A stretch of DNA of 11,383 bases from the NCBI GenBank assembly GCA_036939975.1, contig JALLPB010001540.1, forward strand, positions 1 through 11,383. The letters are read 5' to 3'. Position numbers and translations under genes: made by a program. Each line of letters begins with the position of its first letter. The first letter of the stretch is position 1. This document shows positions 1 through 9,118 of this stretch, piece by piece. The notes beneath the pieces were generated by a model that saw only the letters and a program-made list of their open reading frames with translations, made no database searches and was not told where the DNA came from. The DNA is from Cyclostephanos tholiformis. Lineage: Eukaryota; Bacillariophyta; Thalassiosirophyceae; Thalassiosirales; Thalassiosiraceae.

Positions 1-139
1 GGCGATTTTTAAGTGTTGCACAAACACAAATTTAATTTTGGGATCGCTCCATTATGATGTTGTAATATGCGTCTGGCACTTGGTCTCATTGCTCCTCTGT
101 CGCCAACGCCGACACGAACACCTCCCTTCTGGTGATTGC

Positions 140-2786
140 ATGATCCTTTTGATCGTCCTCCTCGCAGTCGTAATCAACTTTGTCCTCGCGACATCGACGC
201 AATCATCCAATATAGGCCCATCGGAAAGGGCATCAAGAACTATCCCAACCAAGCGCGTATTACAGTGGGCAGCAGCATTCGAACCAGCCACCGTGGCGAC
301 GCAAGCGCTGCGAACGGCGTCACATACGCGGAAGGTCAGGGTTGATCGTACAAGGTGGTGCCCAGTGCCTGTGCCTCTCGGTGTAACCAAGGCCGTCGTC
401 GTCGCTCGCAGGCAAGGTATTTTTCGACCCAAGTCATCGATTCTCGAAGGACGACTGGGAGAATATTACGTTGACAGCCCGGTGAGGATGGAAAAACTAA
501 CAACCATATCAGCCAATGCCGACAACCGCGATCAGCAATCGGCGGTGGATCATATCTGCTCGATATTGCGTGATTCGATACGGAGTATCGAATGCGCAAA
601 CGAAGCAATTGACGTGCCACGAACAGTCCAAGGAGCAATTCACACCTTGCATCGCCTTAAATCTCGAACGTTATCCTTTGGTACGGATGAAGCGGGTGGC
701 GTTAGCGATGATACTACCGATATTGATAAAAAATACCCCTCGAAAGGTGAAAGCGGGAACATCCTTCGGGAGTTAACTTGCGATGCATACACTGCAGTAG
801 GAGCACTTCATGAACTAGTCCATCGTGTGAATCTATCGCGAAGACAACCAAACAAGTCATCGGTTCATGCATGGAAGGCACTTGAATCCGTAGTGAACTC
901 CACAATTTATGCCGAATCCGCCGATGACGTGGGCGATACCGAAGCGAGCGATCTGTCGACAACGCTTGCCTTATTGGCCGTGGGACTTGCACTATCGATG
1001 GATTCGACCGATGCATCTGTCACTAAAATGATTGCTGGGGCTATCCTTCCTCGTGGCCACAGGTACCTATTCAATCGAAAAGGAACGTCGACGGTGCATG
1101 TGATTGCACACGCCATGGCACGAGCTGCAGTGTTGGGTTTACTTCGTCTTGCCATCGAAACGGTTGCAAAATCCACGAATGACGATAACTGCTGCATTGA
1201 TTTGCAAATAGTAGCGAAGATCGAGAGCGGATTCAGTGTAGGAGAATTCGGTAGGATGCTGAATATCGGAGACGAGGAGCTTTCCAAAGCGGCAGCCGAT
1301 CTTGTAGCTAGCGTCATACATGGAGCTGATACTAATGAACACAGACTCCTTGTCTCAAAAGATATCACTGCGCCTATATTCTCAATCATCGCGAATATCC
1401 GGCCATGGAATAGAGTAAGAGTAGAAAGGCTGGTTAGGATTGCAGCTTCAATAGATCTCTGGTATTCTGCCGAGCTTCTTTGCGACGCTGCCATCGATAC
1501 AGTGCTTTCTTCACAGCCAACATTTGCTACTCAGAAGGGACAGAAACAAAAGGTGGCGACTTCGTTCTCAATTGAACAAGAAACAGAACCATTAGAAGCG
1601 GAATACAGCTTGATCCCATCGCTACCGCAGAACTCAATTGCCCATCTTGCGGCCGGGGCTATCATAGACGTCACCTTCGATAATCGTTTGTATCAGCGTG
1701 CAGATGTCTTTGCGTCCAAGTACTTTTCCTTCAGCGGGCCCGAACGCTTTGCGGAGGCAAGATTTATGCACGCATGCGACACCATAGATAAGGTTATCAA
1801 GAGGAGACAAGTTCAAATCATCGACAAGCAGATCGAGCGCGTGGATGAAATGGTCGCGAGGCTAAGCATTGATTCACATAAGTGCGCGAATCGGACGAGT
1901 TGGCACGGAGAGGGCGGTGCAACGGAGAATATGAGCTTGCGAATCCGAGAATTTAGCCTCCGTCGTCTGCGCGCAGCAAACATGCATACCGTAGCAATGA
2001 GACTTGCAAAGTTGTGGGACATGCAGTATAAGCACGACCCGATACAGATAATGGAGGAACTAAAGAAGCGGAGACTGACCTACTTGCAATGGGACGATGA
2101 CGTATGTCCCGGAGGCCCCTTACCTGAGCTCATTTCTGATCCGGATGACCTCTTGATGCAGTTCAATGCGCTTACGGGGGGGGAAACGGTCGGCTTTGAT
2201 TGCGAATTCCACGAGAGCATAAATTTTGTTGCGCTACTGCAATTAGCCACAACCACGTCCTGTTTGCTAATTGATATTCCGTCGCTAACAGTCACAAAAG
2301 ACGGCTGCGATGCGCTCAGATCAACGGTCGGTAAGATGTTCACGCGCTCAAGCGATGCACAGCGGCAACGTGTGATTGGATTTGCTTGCAACGAAGACAT
2401 TAAGCGCCTCAGAAATTCGCCGTGTCACACGATGGACCATTGGTTCCCACAGAATGATTACCTGCACGTGGAGGATCTCCGGAATATAATTGCGGAGACG
2501 AGCCCGATTGACGGACTGCAACACTTTGGACTGTAAGCATTTATTCAACTGTTTGTTTCAATTGGTTTTGTTAAAGGAAAAGACCCACTGACTTTGTTTT
2601 TCTAGCTCCCGTGCCTGCAAAGTTTTTCTGGGTAAGCAACTTGATAAATCTGAACAGTGCTCTGATTGGTTGATACGGCCACTTTCGCCTGAGCAGCGAG
2701 AGTATGCTTGTCTTGATGCATATGCATGCGCAGCAATACATTCGAGGATCATGAATAGTCAAAATAAAATGTCTGTCGAAAAATGA
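140..2786 (+). CDS. Mut-7/EXD3-like DEDDy 3'-5' exonuclease domain protein, two exons (140-2532 joined to 2606-2786)
   Basis: Splicing 2532 to 2606 gives 857 residues from the first ATG in the window. The C-terminal part is a DnaQ-like 3'-5' exonuclease domain of the WRN/EXD2/Mut-7 group, which removes nucleotides from 3' ends of RNA or DNA. Motif I is GFDCEF (D687, E689), motif II GFACNEDIKRL (D753), and motif III REYACLDAY (Y831, D835), preceded by FLGKQLDKSEQ and DWLIRPLSPEQ. All five DEDDy residues are present, so it is probably active. Residues 1-650 are mostly helix-like and match no family I can name. The Mut7-C domain that follows the exonuclease in animal EXD3 is absent. ATG 140 begins a hydrophobic stretch (MILLIVLLAVVINFVLA) that could be a signal peptide or membrane anchor. 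The frame stays open to base 2 with no upstream Met, so the true start may lie outside the window. The substrate cannot be told from sequence. Confidence 0.88.
2533..2605 (+). other. Spliceosomal intron, 73 bp, in the exonuclease gene
   Basis: The donor is GTAAGC at 2533 and the acceptor is TTTTTCTAG ending at 2605. A branch-point-like CTGAC lies at 2588-2592, about 14 bases before the acceptor, with a T-rich tract between. Without splicing, the codon after CTG is TAA at 2534 and the protein loses catalytic motif III. With splicing, the split Leu codon (CT then C) restores the frame and the text runs GL-SRACKVFLGKQLDKSEQ, exactly as expected for this exonuclease family. Confidence 0.92.
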
Positions 2787-2794
2787 AGTCAGAA

Positions 2795-2800
2795 AATAAA
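2795..2800 (+). terminator. Poly(A) signal of the exonuclease gene
   Basis: AATAAA lies nine bases after the TGA at 2784-2786. Another AATAAA at 2763-2768 falls inside the last codons. The 3' UTR would be very short, which is plausible in compact protist genomes. It is assigned on the hexamer and position only. Confidence 0.5.
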
Positions 2801-2900
2801 GAGTGGTGCAGCACAAACAGTTTGCTTTATGGACATGCAACCCATGGACAGGCACCTTTTCATTTGTAATCCAATATCATACCACATTTGTTACATTTCT

Positions 2901-4574
2901 CTAAGTAATTGTGAGACTACATTCCCTACCCCAATGGGTACCTCTGGAGATAATAATCCTGGCTGCTTGATCAGGTCCGGATATTTCTAAAACACATCCT
3001 ACCCCAAAGACTGCCTCCAGGGACAATGATGTTAAATGATTTCCCGGCTTTGGAAAGTCCACGCAACAATTTTATAGGGCCCAAAAGTGAATAAGTGTTG
3101 CCAGTAGAATCAGGAAGCTGGCTTGCACTCTGACTGTCCCAGTCAAGAAAATGACATGATTGAGAAAAACCTTTTTGTCTTTGCCATCACAATTATCACA
3201 ACACTTGTGATGACAACCTGAGTTTTCATCACAAATTTTAGATAAATTGAAATCCGGTATCTTGGCATGCTTTTTTGTCTCCTTGGGGTCCATGTCAAGC
3301 AAGATACAATCTCAGGCCAAGGCATCATTCTCTCTTGTTGATCTGGTAAATTCAGTGCTGAGAATAGATCATCTTTCTCCACACTCACATCTTTGGACTC
3401 TGTATATTCACTCTATTCCACCTCTTCCTCCTCATTCTCCTCCAAGTTAATCACACCAAGGTTCACAACAGTTGTGGAGGAAACATTGTTATGTCCTCCT
3501 TTCCTTGAGGCGTAGTCATAATGAAACCGCTCAAACCCATCATTCCATACCATGCCTGGACAACGAATGGTATCCAGATAGATTTTCTCGAAGATGTTGA
3601 TGAGTTCTCGTACCACACTCAAATCCTTGCGTGCCTCCTTTTGCTTCACTTTTTGAGATTGTGAAACTTATTAGGAGCTTACTTTTACATATGTATTTTT
3701 CATCCCAACCATGTTGGATGTCCTTGCTGATGCTATTCAATAGTCTATTTCACCTTGGTGCTAAAAAGATTTGGGCAGAAAGGTACATCTTGTTAACACT
3801 GCCCATCTTGTATCCTCTATACAACATTTGTTGTTGAACTTAATGTGACTTCCCAATTCTTTCTAGCATACTGTTTTCCTTTGCTTTCAATGTCAAAAAT
3901 GAGGCAAACCTCATCCATGTCTTTCACCGAACTGTTTTTGGCGCCCACATTGCTCTCATCCCTCCCCCCATCTGCTACTGCAAAGAGTGCATACTCCACC
4001 ATGATCTTGTGCTCATTGATAACCTTAGTCATCTTGGCCTTTTCTCATTGCCACTTCCTCCACTCTGAACTCTTTCTCTCCCATCTTCCACCATGATCTT
4101 GTCCTTATTGATGACCTTAGTCATCTTGGCCTTTTTTCTTGCTGCCACTTCCTCCACTCTTCACTCTTTCTCTCCCATCTCAGATGAACAGCCTTTTTCA
4201 CTTGTGTCTATCCCCCCCCCATTCTTTCCCCCATTGTCAATGCTCAGTGGTGGTGGTGGTGTGTTGATGGATTTATCCTCTTTGTATCTTTATCCCCCTC
4301 ATTTTCTGCATCTGTCACATTAAATCAAACTATGGTTTTTGTTTCCCCACTGTCTAAGCAATCATCATTGTCATTGGCATTTTTACTGATTCCCCCATCA
4401 TTACTCTTGTTTTCTTTCCTCCTACTCATATTTACCAATACTGACTGTGCTTTTCATCAAATTTCTCCGTTCTTTTTCTTTCATCAGTTTTTCTTCATCA
4501 TTGGGTATATCCTCATTTATGTTCTGCCATGATACATCAAACCATATTAAAGATCCTTCTACTCTTTCCACCAT
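2901..4574 (-). pseudogene. Unrecognised degraded coding region (minus strand)
   Basis: I do not recognise a family. Minus-strand coding-like patches follow one another with frameshifts and stops. 4574-4422 starts MVERVEGSLIWFDVSWQNIN and becomes Glu/Lys-rich. It shifts frame into 4429-4325 (MSRRKENKSNDGG, Asn/Asp-rich). 4032-3817 contains KIMVEYALFAVADGGRDES and DEVCLIFDIESKGKQ. 3740-3540 has SISKDIQHGWDEKY, overlapping 3649-3413 with KDLSVVRELINIFEKIYLD and CPGMVWNDGFERFHYDYAS, ending in an acidic run. 3299-2901 holds DPKETKKHAKIPDFNLSKI, the Cys/His cluster GCHHKCCDNCDGKD, a hydrophobic stretch, one stop near 3072, and then PGNHLTSLSLEAVFGVGCVL. Acidic and Lys-rich residues make the + strand pyrimidine-rich, which explains several Leu/Phe/Ser-rich + frames there. 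It could be a transposon gene, a retired host gene, or several pieces with unseen introns. Confidence 0.4.
3995..4180. repeat. Tandem duplication, two copies of about 92 bp
   Basis: Copy 1 (3995-4086) and copy 2 (4087-4180) both begin TCCACCATGATCTTGT, share ACCTTAGTCATCTTGGCC, and end CTCTTTCTCTCCCATCT. By eye they differ at about eight sites plus a 2-base length change. The unit is not a multiple of three, so on the minus strand the duplication shifts frame, in keeping with the decay of the surrounding coding region. Lys- and Glu-rich peptides such as KMTKVIN appear in both copies. Confidence 0.85.
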
Positions 4575-4815
4575 GTCTTGTCAAACCGTAGGTAAGACAA
4601 CAACAGGAGTGGCAATCATGAACAGGGGGGAGAATGGAGGAGAGCAGCCAAAATTGACAGTACCAAGCAGGAGCATACAAGGAGACTCTTACCTTGATGA
4701 GGGAAAAATTGACAGGCAGGAAGCATACAAAGGGGGAGGTGGAGGATGACATGAAGCTGTGCACAAAAGGGGGGAGATCATAGTAGGAAAGACATCCCTT
4801 AACAGCTTAATGGCT

Positions 4816-5025
4816 ACGCGCTATCAAATTCTGTGAGCAGACAAAATTTCGCTGAGAAACTATGCTACTACGTAGCTACTGTAGAAAATGAATGCTCATG
4901 AGCATCCATAGCTGTTAACAGCGTAACAGCTAAGGACGCTCATGAGCATCCACTTTTTGTAATAGCTACGTAAAGTTGTAGTTTTTTGCCAAATTTTTAC
5001 CCGTTCACAGAGTTAGATAGTGCAT
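4816..5025. mobile_element. Foldback palindrome, MITE-like, about 210 bp
   Basis: The two halves are imperfect reverse complements centred at 4920.5. AGCTGTTA 4910-4917 pairs TAACAGCT 4924-4931. The palindromic boxes ATGCTCATGAGCAT (4892-4905) and GCTCATGAGC (4938-4947) are symmetric about the same centre. TACGTAGCTA 4869-4878 pairs TAGCTACGTA 4963-4972. Further out, CTGTGAGC at 4831 pairs GTTCACAG at 5003-5010, and GCGCTATC 4818-4825 pairs GATAGTGC 5016-5023 with one mismatch. The central loop is about 6 bases. No coding potential was seen. It could be a foldback MITE or one end of the piggyBac-like element that follows. Exact ends and target-site duplication are not resolved; TTAA occurs nearby on the left at 4798 and 4807. 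Confidence 0.75.
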
Positions 5026-5147
5026 TGAAATCACAAGAACATCAGCTTGCTCGCAATTTATGGTGATTGTTACAAAGTTTGTGAGAACAATGACATCTCT
5101 TTTTGCACTAGCTAAGAACTCAAGTTGTGCTTTGTGTTTTTGGGCAC

Positions 5148-5163
5148 GCCAAATTTTTTTGGC
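5148..5163. repeat. Short hairpin
   Basis: GCCAAA pairs TTTGGC across a run of T (GCCAAATTTTTTTGGC). A similar GCCAAATTTTT occurs at 4988 in the palindrome arm. It lies about 40 bases before the first Met of the piggyBac-like coding remnant. Function is unknown. Confidence 0.45.
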
Positions 5164-5203
5164 TAATTGTAGTATGTAGATTTGTACCAGAAACAAAACA
5201 AAG

Positions 5204-7685
5204 ATGCACGATGTCACCACAATGCACAGATCATGTCACCCTACTACTTCTAAGCCAACTATTGATCCCATGCCCCGCACCTCCTCCCTTGTCATCAATC
5301 ACATCCCCATCAACCCTGAATGGGCCGAGTCATTAGTGGGCATCTGGCTGATTGTCCCAAGCAGCTGGTGGCCTGACTACCATGATGACCGCCTCAATTC
5401 TGGTTGTATTTCCTTGATAAATTTTGGCAGGCCTCAAGCGTACTACTTCAAAGTACAGCTCAACGGCAACAATCATTGCTATGGGATGCTCAATGAGTCC
5501 ATCCTTCTTTATGTGGACTTGGAGCAACCCAGCTTTGACCACTTCCATCTCCTGGATTGCTGTCCTGGCTATCCAGATGATGAGATGCGAGTCACCATGC
5601 AACAACGTTGTCAACCAGATATCACTGCTATCTTCACAGGATCATGCTTGTGAAATGGGCATTGACAAGAACATCGTGAGTGGTGCAGTTGACAATGATG
5701 ACAACACCGATGATGACAGAGACAATTATGTTGAATTTGGGAATGACCAGACTACAACGATGACAAAGAGAACAATGAAGATGAGAAAACAGGGTGAGAA
5801 AGATGACAACAAAGATGATGACAAATTTGTTATTGAGTGTCGAGGATGGCAATGCAGATGGTGGTGATGACAATGACGATGACGAGCAGAGGAGGTATGA
5901 AAAGTCGATGCCAAATGAGTGGACAATGCATGTTGATGGCAACATGGGACAATCCTATTCCATTTTGTGGAGAGAACAAATTCTTGCCAAAAGTGATGGA
6001 GGAGGAGTTGAGGGGGTTCATGGACATAGGGGGGGATATTTGTTTTAATCGCATCTTTGTGTGGATGCTCCCAAAATTTGGTGGCAGGGACACTTTTTAT
6101 GAGTGTTTGGCCATGAGGATGCGGAACTACATGACACATTGTATTGCAATGAAGAACTGAGTTCCAAAGTACTATGCCCCCATGGACAAAAAGTACATCA
6201 CAGCCGATCACGTCACTTGGTTTTTTGGATGTTAGCTTGCTCAAAGTACTGGGGTAACCTTTCAATTGAGAGATGCTGGTCAACATGGGAGTCACTCAAT
6301 GCAATAGGTACGTGCATGGAGAGCATGCCGAAGAATGCATTTGAGTATATGTACCACTGCCTCCATTTCAACAATGATTGGGATGCCAAGGAGGGTGACA
6401 AGTGGGATGAGATAAACAGAGACAAAAAGTGACCAGTCCGGATGACACATCTCATTATCACTGTAAGTTTGCAATATTCAAGGATGACTTCAACCGTTGG
6501 TGGAAGGAGTGCATATAGTTTGGGTGCTGGGTCATCTTCGACAAGAGCCATGTTGCTGGTTGGTACCACAACCTGATCACGCAAGGGCCAGATCCAAAGC
6601 TGGTGCAACAATCCACTTGTTGGCCATAACTCATGGCAACTTTGCATTGTACAAACTGCACGTGTGAGTGTTTGGTGGAAAGCCGGATGAGGATTTGGGC
6701 CGGAGGAGCAACCACACCATTGGCATCCAAAAGTGGGTGAATCTTTTGTTGTTGATGCTCAATGACTTCAAAGGAGCCAGGCACTGCTGCACCATGGATA
6801 GCGCTTCCATGGGTGACATCATGGCAATGATTGGCCGTGAGGTCTGGCAATACTGCGCAGATGAATTGGGTTGGCGCCAATGTTGCTGACAAGATTTGAA
6901 AGATGACAAAGACAACCTATGATAGTGTGTGCTGGCAGCACAAAATGCGGCCTCTCAACTATGTGGTTGGTCAGACAATGCGCTTGTAAAGACGTTATCT
7001 AATTTCCATGGCCCAGCAATTATTGAGTTGGGGATGGGAATGATAGCAGCGGGACAATGATGGCAAGAGGGAAAGGACGAGAACTAATGTGCCATGCCTA
7101 ACACAAACAAAAGACTACTGTGAGACCTTCTTACGTACAAAATCTATCAGGCGCTTTTCAGACTGTTGGACATGGGTGATGTGGTGAGGGAGCTCACTCA
7201 CAACTTGCGTCAGAGGGGTCTGGAGATAAGAAAACTGCAAGCAGAGCATCCGAGCTGGACTCAGGACATGATGAAGATGTTTGGGTGGTTCAGCGGCCGG
7301 AAAATACGTTTGGATGCTTTTGGCTTCATGCCAGATCAAGCGAGGCCTATTCCAATGGCAACAGCAATGGTGGAGGGGAGTTATGCACTGTGGCAAAATG
7401 ATTTTAAGTGGATGGCACTGCAGATGGTCCATCAGAGCTATCCGGCAGAAAAAAAAGGAAAGTGTTGTTGGGTTGATTGCCCAGGAGAGAGAGCAAGCAC
7501 GGCAAAGCACCCCCACAGCAGCGACATGTACATGTGCTACAAGGGAGTGCACCATTCTATTGGGGAAGGATATCTTCCTCTGCAACAGCTACATCAAAGG
7601 AGGGGGGCGAAATTGTTGCCAGCACTATCATGCTTATCATCGCAATAAAAAAATCTGGCGACAATGGTACCAAACTAAAAATTAA
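5204..7685 (+). pseudogene. PiggyBac-like (DDE_Tnp_1_7) transposase, frameshifted
   Basis: Remnant of a cut-and-paste transposase, in order. An N-terminal domain (5300-5580) has ESLVGIWLIVPSSWWPDY and SILLYVDLEQPSFDHFHLL, resembling the SH3/Tudor-like stretch I recall before the catalytic domain in diatom members. An Asp/Lys-rich linker follows (5660-5900). The piggyBac N-terminal fold (5950-6430) has FNRIFVWMLPKFGG, RMRNYMTHCI, KKYITADHVTWFFGC and MPKNAFEYMYHCLHFNNDW. The catalytic region (6440-7020) has FDKSHVAGWYHNLITQGP, FGGKPDEDLGR, MLNDFKGARH, TMDSASMGDIMAMIGR and LVKTLSNFHGP. The C-terminus (7160-7685) has VVRELTHNLRQRG, CCWVDCPGER, FLCN and CQHYHAYHRNKK, a Cys/His-rich putative zinc-binding tail. 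The text jumps among all three frames with in-frame stops (for example TAG 6516-6518), so no functional protein is expected. Family placement is from motif recall. Confidence 0.82.
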
Positions 7686-7799
7686 TATTACTATCAATAC
7701 TATCCGACAATCAACAAAACTTGCATGGTGCCTTCCCAAGGGGTAAAGGAAGGCCCCCATACGATATGAGTGCTATCGCCCAACTGAAACATTGATTCC

Positions 7800-8160
7800 A
7801 CTGGCCATTTTGGCCATGGTTAAATTGTTCTGTGTAAGAGATGTTTTTTTATGAATTGGTCTAACGGCAACTGGAAGATTCCTATGCAGGTAGAAACAGT
7901 CAATGCAGGTGAAAATGGTTCCTGCCACAGGTATGTACCTAACCAAAAGTACAAGCGCTGAGGAGTTTTTTCCCCACCAAAACAGACTTAGCTATTAAGC
8001 TGCTAATGGCTTATTTTGGTAGGTACGTATGAAATTTTTATGTAGGATTAGTACAATAAGTTCTACCTAAAAAAACTTGGCGGGCTAAAATCTACCATAT
8101 GACACAACTCACAAATGTAGCAAAATATTTTGGCCAAACACAAGTAGATACATAGTGGAT
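7800..8160. repeat. Imperfect palindrome, possible non-autonomous element
   Basis: Inverted arms share a centre near 7974-7980. GTATGTACCTAACCAAAA (7931-7948) pairs TTTTGGTAGGTACGTAT (8014-8030). AGGTAGAA (7888-7895) pairs TTCTACCT (8061-8068). TTGGCCA (7810-7816) pairs TGGCCAA (8131-8137). Pairing between these blocks is patchy with small indels. The centre carries TTAGCTATTAAGCTGCTAA. No gene was seen in 7690-8220. It could be an old foldback MITE or the 3' flank of the piggyBac-like element. Confidence 0.5.
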
Positions 8161-8227
8161 ACATATCGTACGGTCAATGGCCAGACCAAATCAGTCCCAT
8201 ATCATTTAGTCTGGGCAACAGAAATCA

Positions 8228-8502
8228 AGTTACTAACTACAAACTCATCAGTTACTAACTTGATTTTTTGATACTTTGCTCTAAATGTGTCTTCTTATCA
8301 TGTATTTATTCCTACATGAAAAGGAAATATTTACATGTTTATAGTTAGTAACTCTATGTTTACGAGTTACCAACTGTATTTTTAACATATAACAACTTTC
8401 TCCTTTTCTCGTATCTAATATTGATTCCTACATAAATTATGTTTTAATATTAATAGAGTTACTAACTTGACGTTTTCACGTTACTAACTCTATTTTTAAT
8501 AT
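8228..8502. repeat. Tandem units of about 114 bp with GTTACTAAC boxes (left array)
   Basis: Three units start at about 8228, 8343 and 8457. Each opens with two boxes related to GTTACTAAC about 22 bases apart: 8229 and 8251; 8344 (GTTAGTAAC) and 8366 (GTTACCAAC); 8458 and 8480. A T-rich stretch such as TATTTTTAA follows. Units 1 and 2 also share ATTCCTACAT at 8308 and 8423. The third unit is partial. ATCAAGTTA (8224-8232) and TAACTTGAT (8256-8264) form a local hairpin. The array lies at the left flank of the Harbinger-like genes. Confidence 0.7.
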
Positions 8503-8593
8503 CCAGCCACGATGGATGGATGTGACCTAAATTCATTGACAGAGGATATATCTGACAGGGTCAGCTGGTGAGGAAGCCAGGCAATAGCATTAG

Positions 8594-9022
8594 CCAGCCT
8601 CAAGAGCAGGGTCCACTGGAGGAAGGGGACAACAATCTGTTTCATCATCAACATCTACTCCTTCCAATAGAAGCCATACTTCAACCCACATGACACCAAT
8701 TTCAAGACCCAGAAACTGGCAGCGTGAAAATTCGCCAGAGGAGGGTCTAGGAGACCAAATTGGGAATGTAATGGCAATGATGATAATGAGTCAGGCATCA
8801 GACAGAGATGAACAGCAGGATTAAAGAGAGGAGAGGTGACAAGAATTCCATGTTCAAATGGAGATGCAGTGTCAGCAGATGAAACAACAGCAGAACTTGA
8901 TGGCAATGATAATGATGGCAATGATGGGTCATAATACTTCTTCAGTACCAAATGGTCAGAACATGATGGATGAACAGCAGGAGCGCATTGATGGAGGAGG
9001 AGTTAGAAACAATAACAATTAG
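8594..9022 (+). pseudogene. Harbinger companion protein (Myb-like partner), C-terminal remnant
   Basis: One + frame runs from just after TAG 8591-8593 to TAG 9020-9022, broken only by TAA 8822 and TGA 8837. It reads as a Ser/Thr-rich spacer (SVSSSTSTPSNRSHTSTH), then RNWQRENSPEE, MAMMIMSQASDRDEQQD, stop, REER, stop, QEFHVQMEMQCQQMKQQQN, LMAMIMMAMMGHN, and an acidic Asn-rich end. A charged coiled-coil-like segment followed by Met/Gln runs is, as I recall, the usual C-terminus of the second protein of Harbinger elements, whose N-terminal Myb/SANT domain binds the element ends and helps bring the transposase to the nucleus. No Myb/SANT part was seen upstream; 8500-8593 is interrupted. The second stop fits CGA to TGA decay (REER-R). 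Confidence 0.55.
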
Positions 9023-9118
9023 CTGATTATGATTAGAATTAATTAGAATTAAAGTGTACAGCAGTGTATGTACATATTTAAGGTTTGCATGAACATTTAC
9101 TGGCATTGTGTAAAAGCT

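Noticed and set aside
38..139. Start of the exonuclease at TTG 38
   Set aside because: A TTG start is not expected for a nuclear eukaryotic gene. The frame is merely open; ATG 140 is the first in-window candidate.
52..1494. Several minus-strand open frames over the exonuclease exon (for example 52-432, 336-638, 907-1494)
   Set aside because: They lie antisense to one continuous coding exon of 2.4 kb and have no recognisable motifs.
3845..4532. Plus-strand Leu/Ser/Phe-rich frames that look like membrane proteins
   Set aside because: The + strand is pyrimidine-rich because the minus strand carries Lys/Glu/Asp-rich patches. The hydrophobic + frames are a by-product and include the 92-bp duplication in two frames.
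5726..6295. Minus-strand His/Ser-rich frame of 189 residues
   Set aside because: It is antisense to the Asp-rich linker and N-terminal core of the piggyBac-like remnant, whose motifs are recognisable on the + strand.
6213..6915. Minus-strand frames of 144 and 94 residues
   Set aside because: They are antisense to the piggyBac catalytic region (GWYH, MDSAxMGDI); no motifs of their own.
7115..7585. Minus-strand Cys/His-rich frame of 156 residues
   Set aside because: It mirrors the Cys/His-rich C-terminus of the + strand piggyBac-like remnant, where the order of motifs fits the family.
8655..8951. Minus-strand Ser/Leu-rich frame of 98 residues
   Set aside because: It is antisense to the Met/Gln-rich companion remnant and has no recognisable domain.
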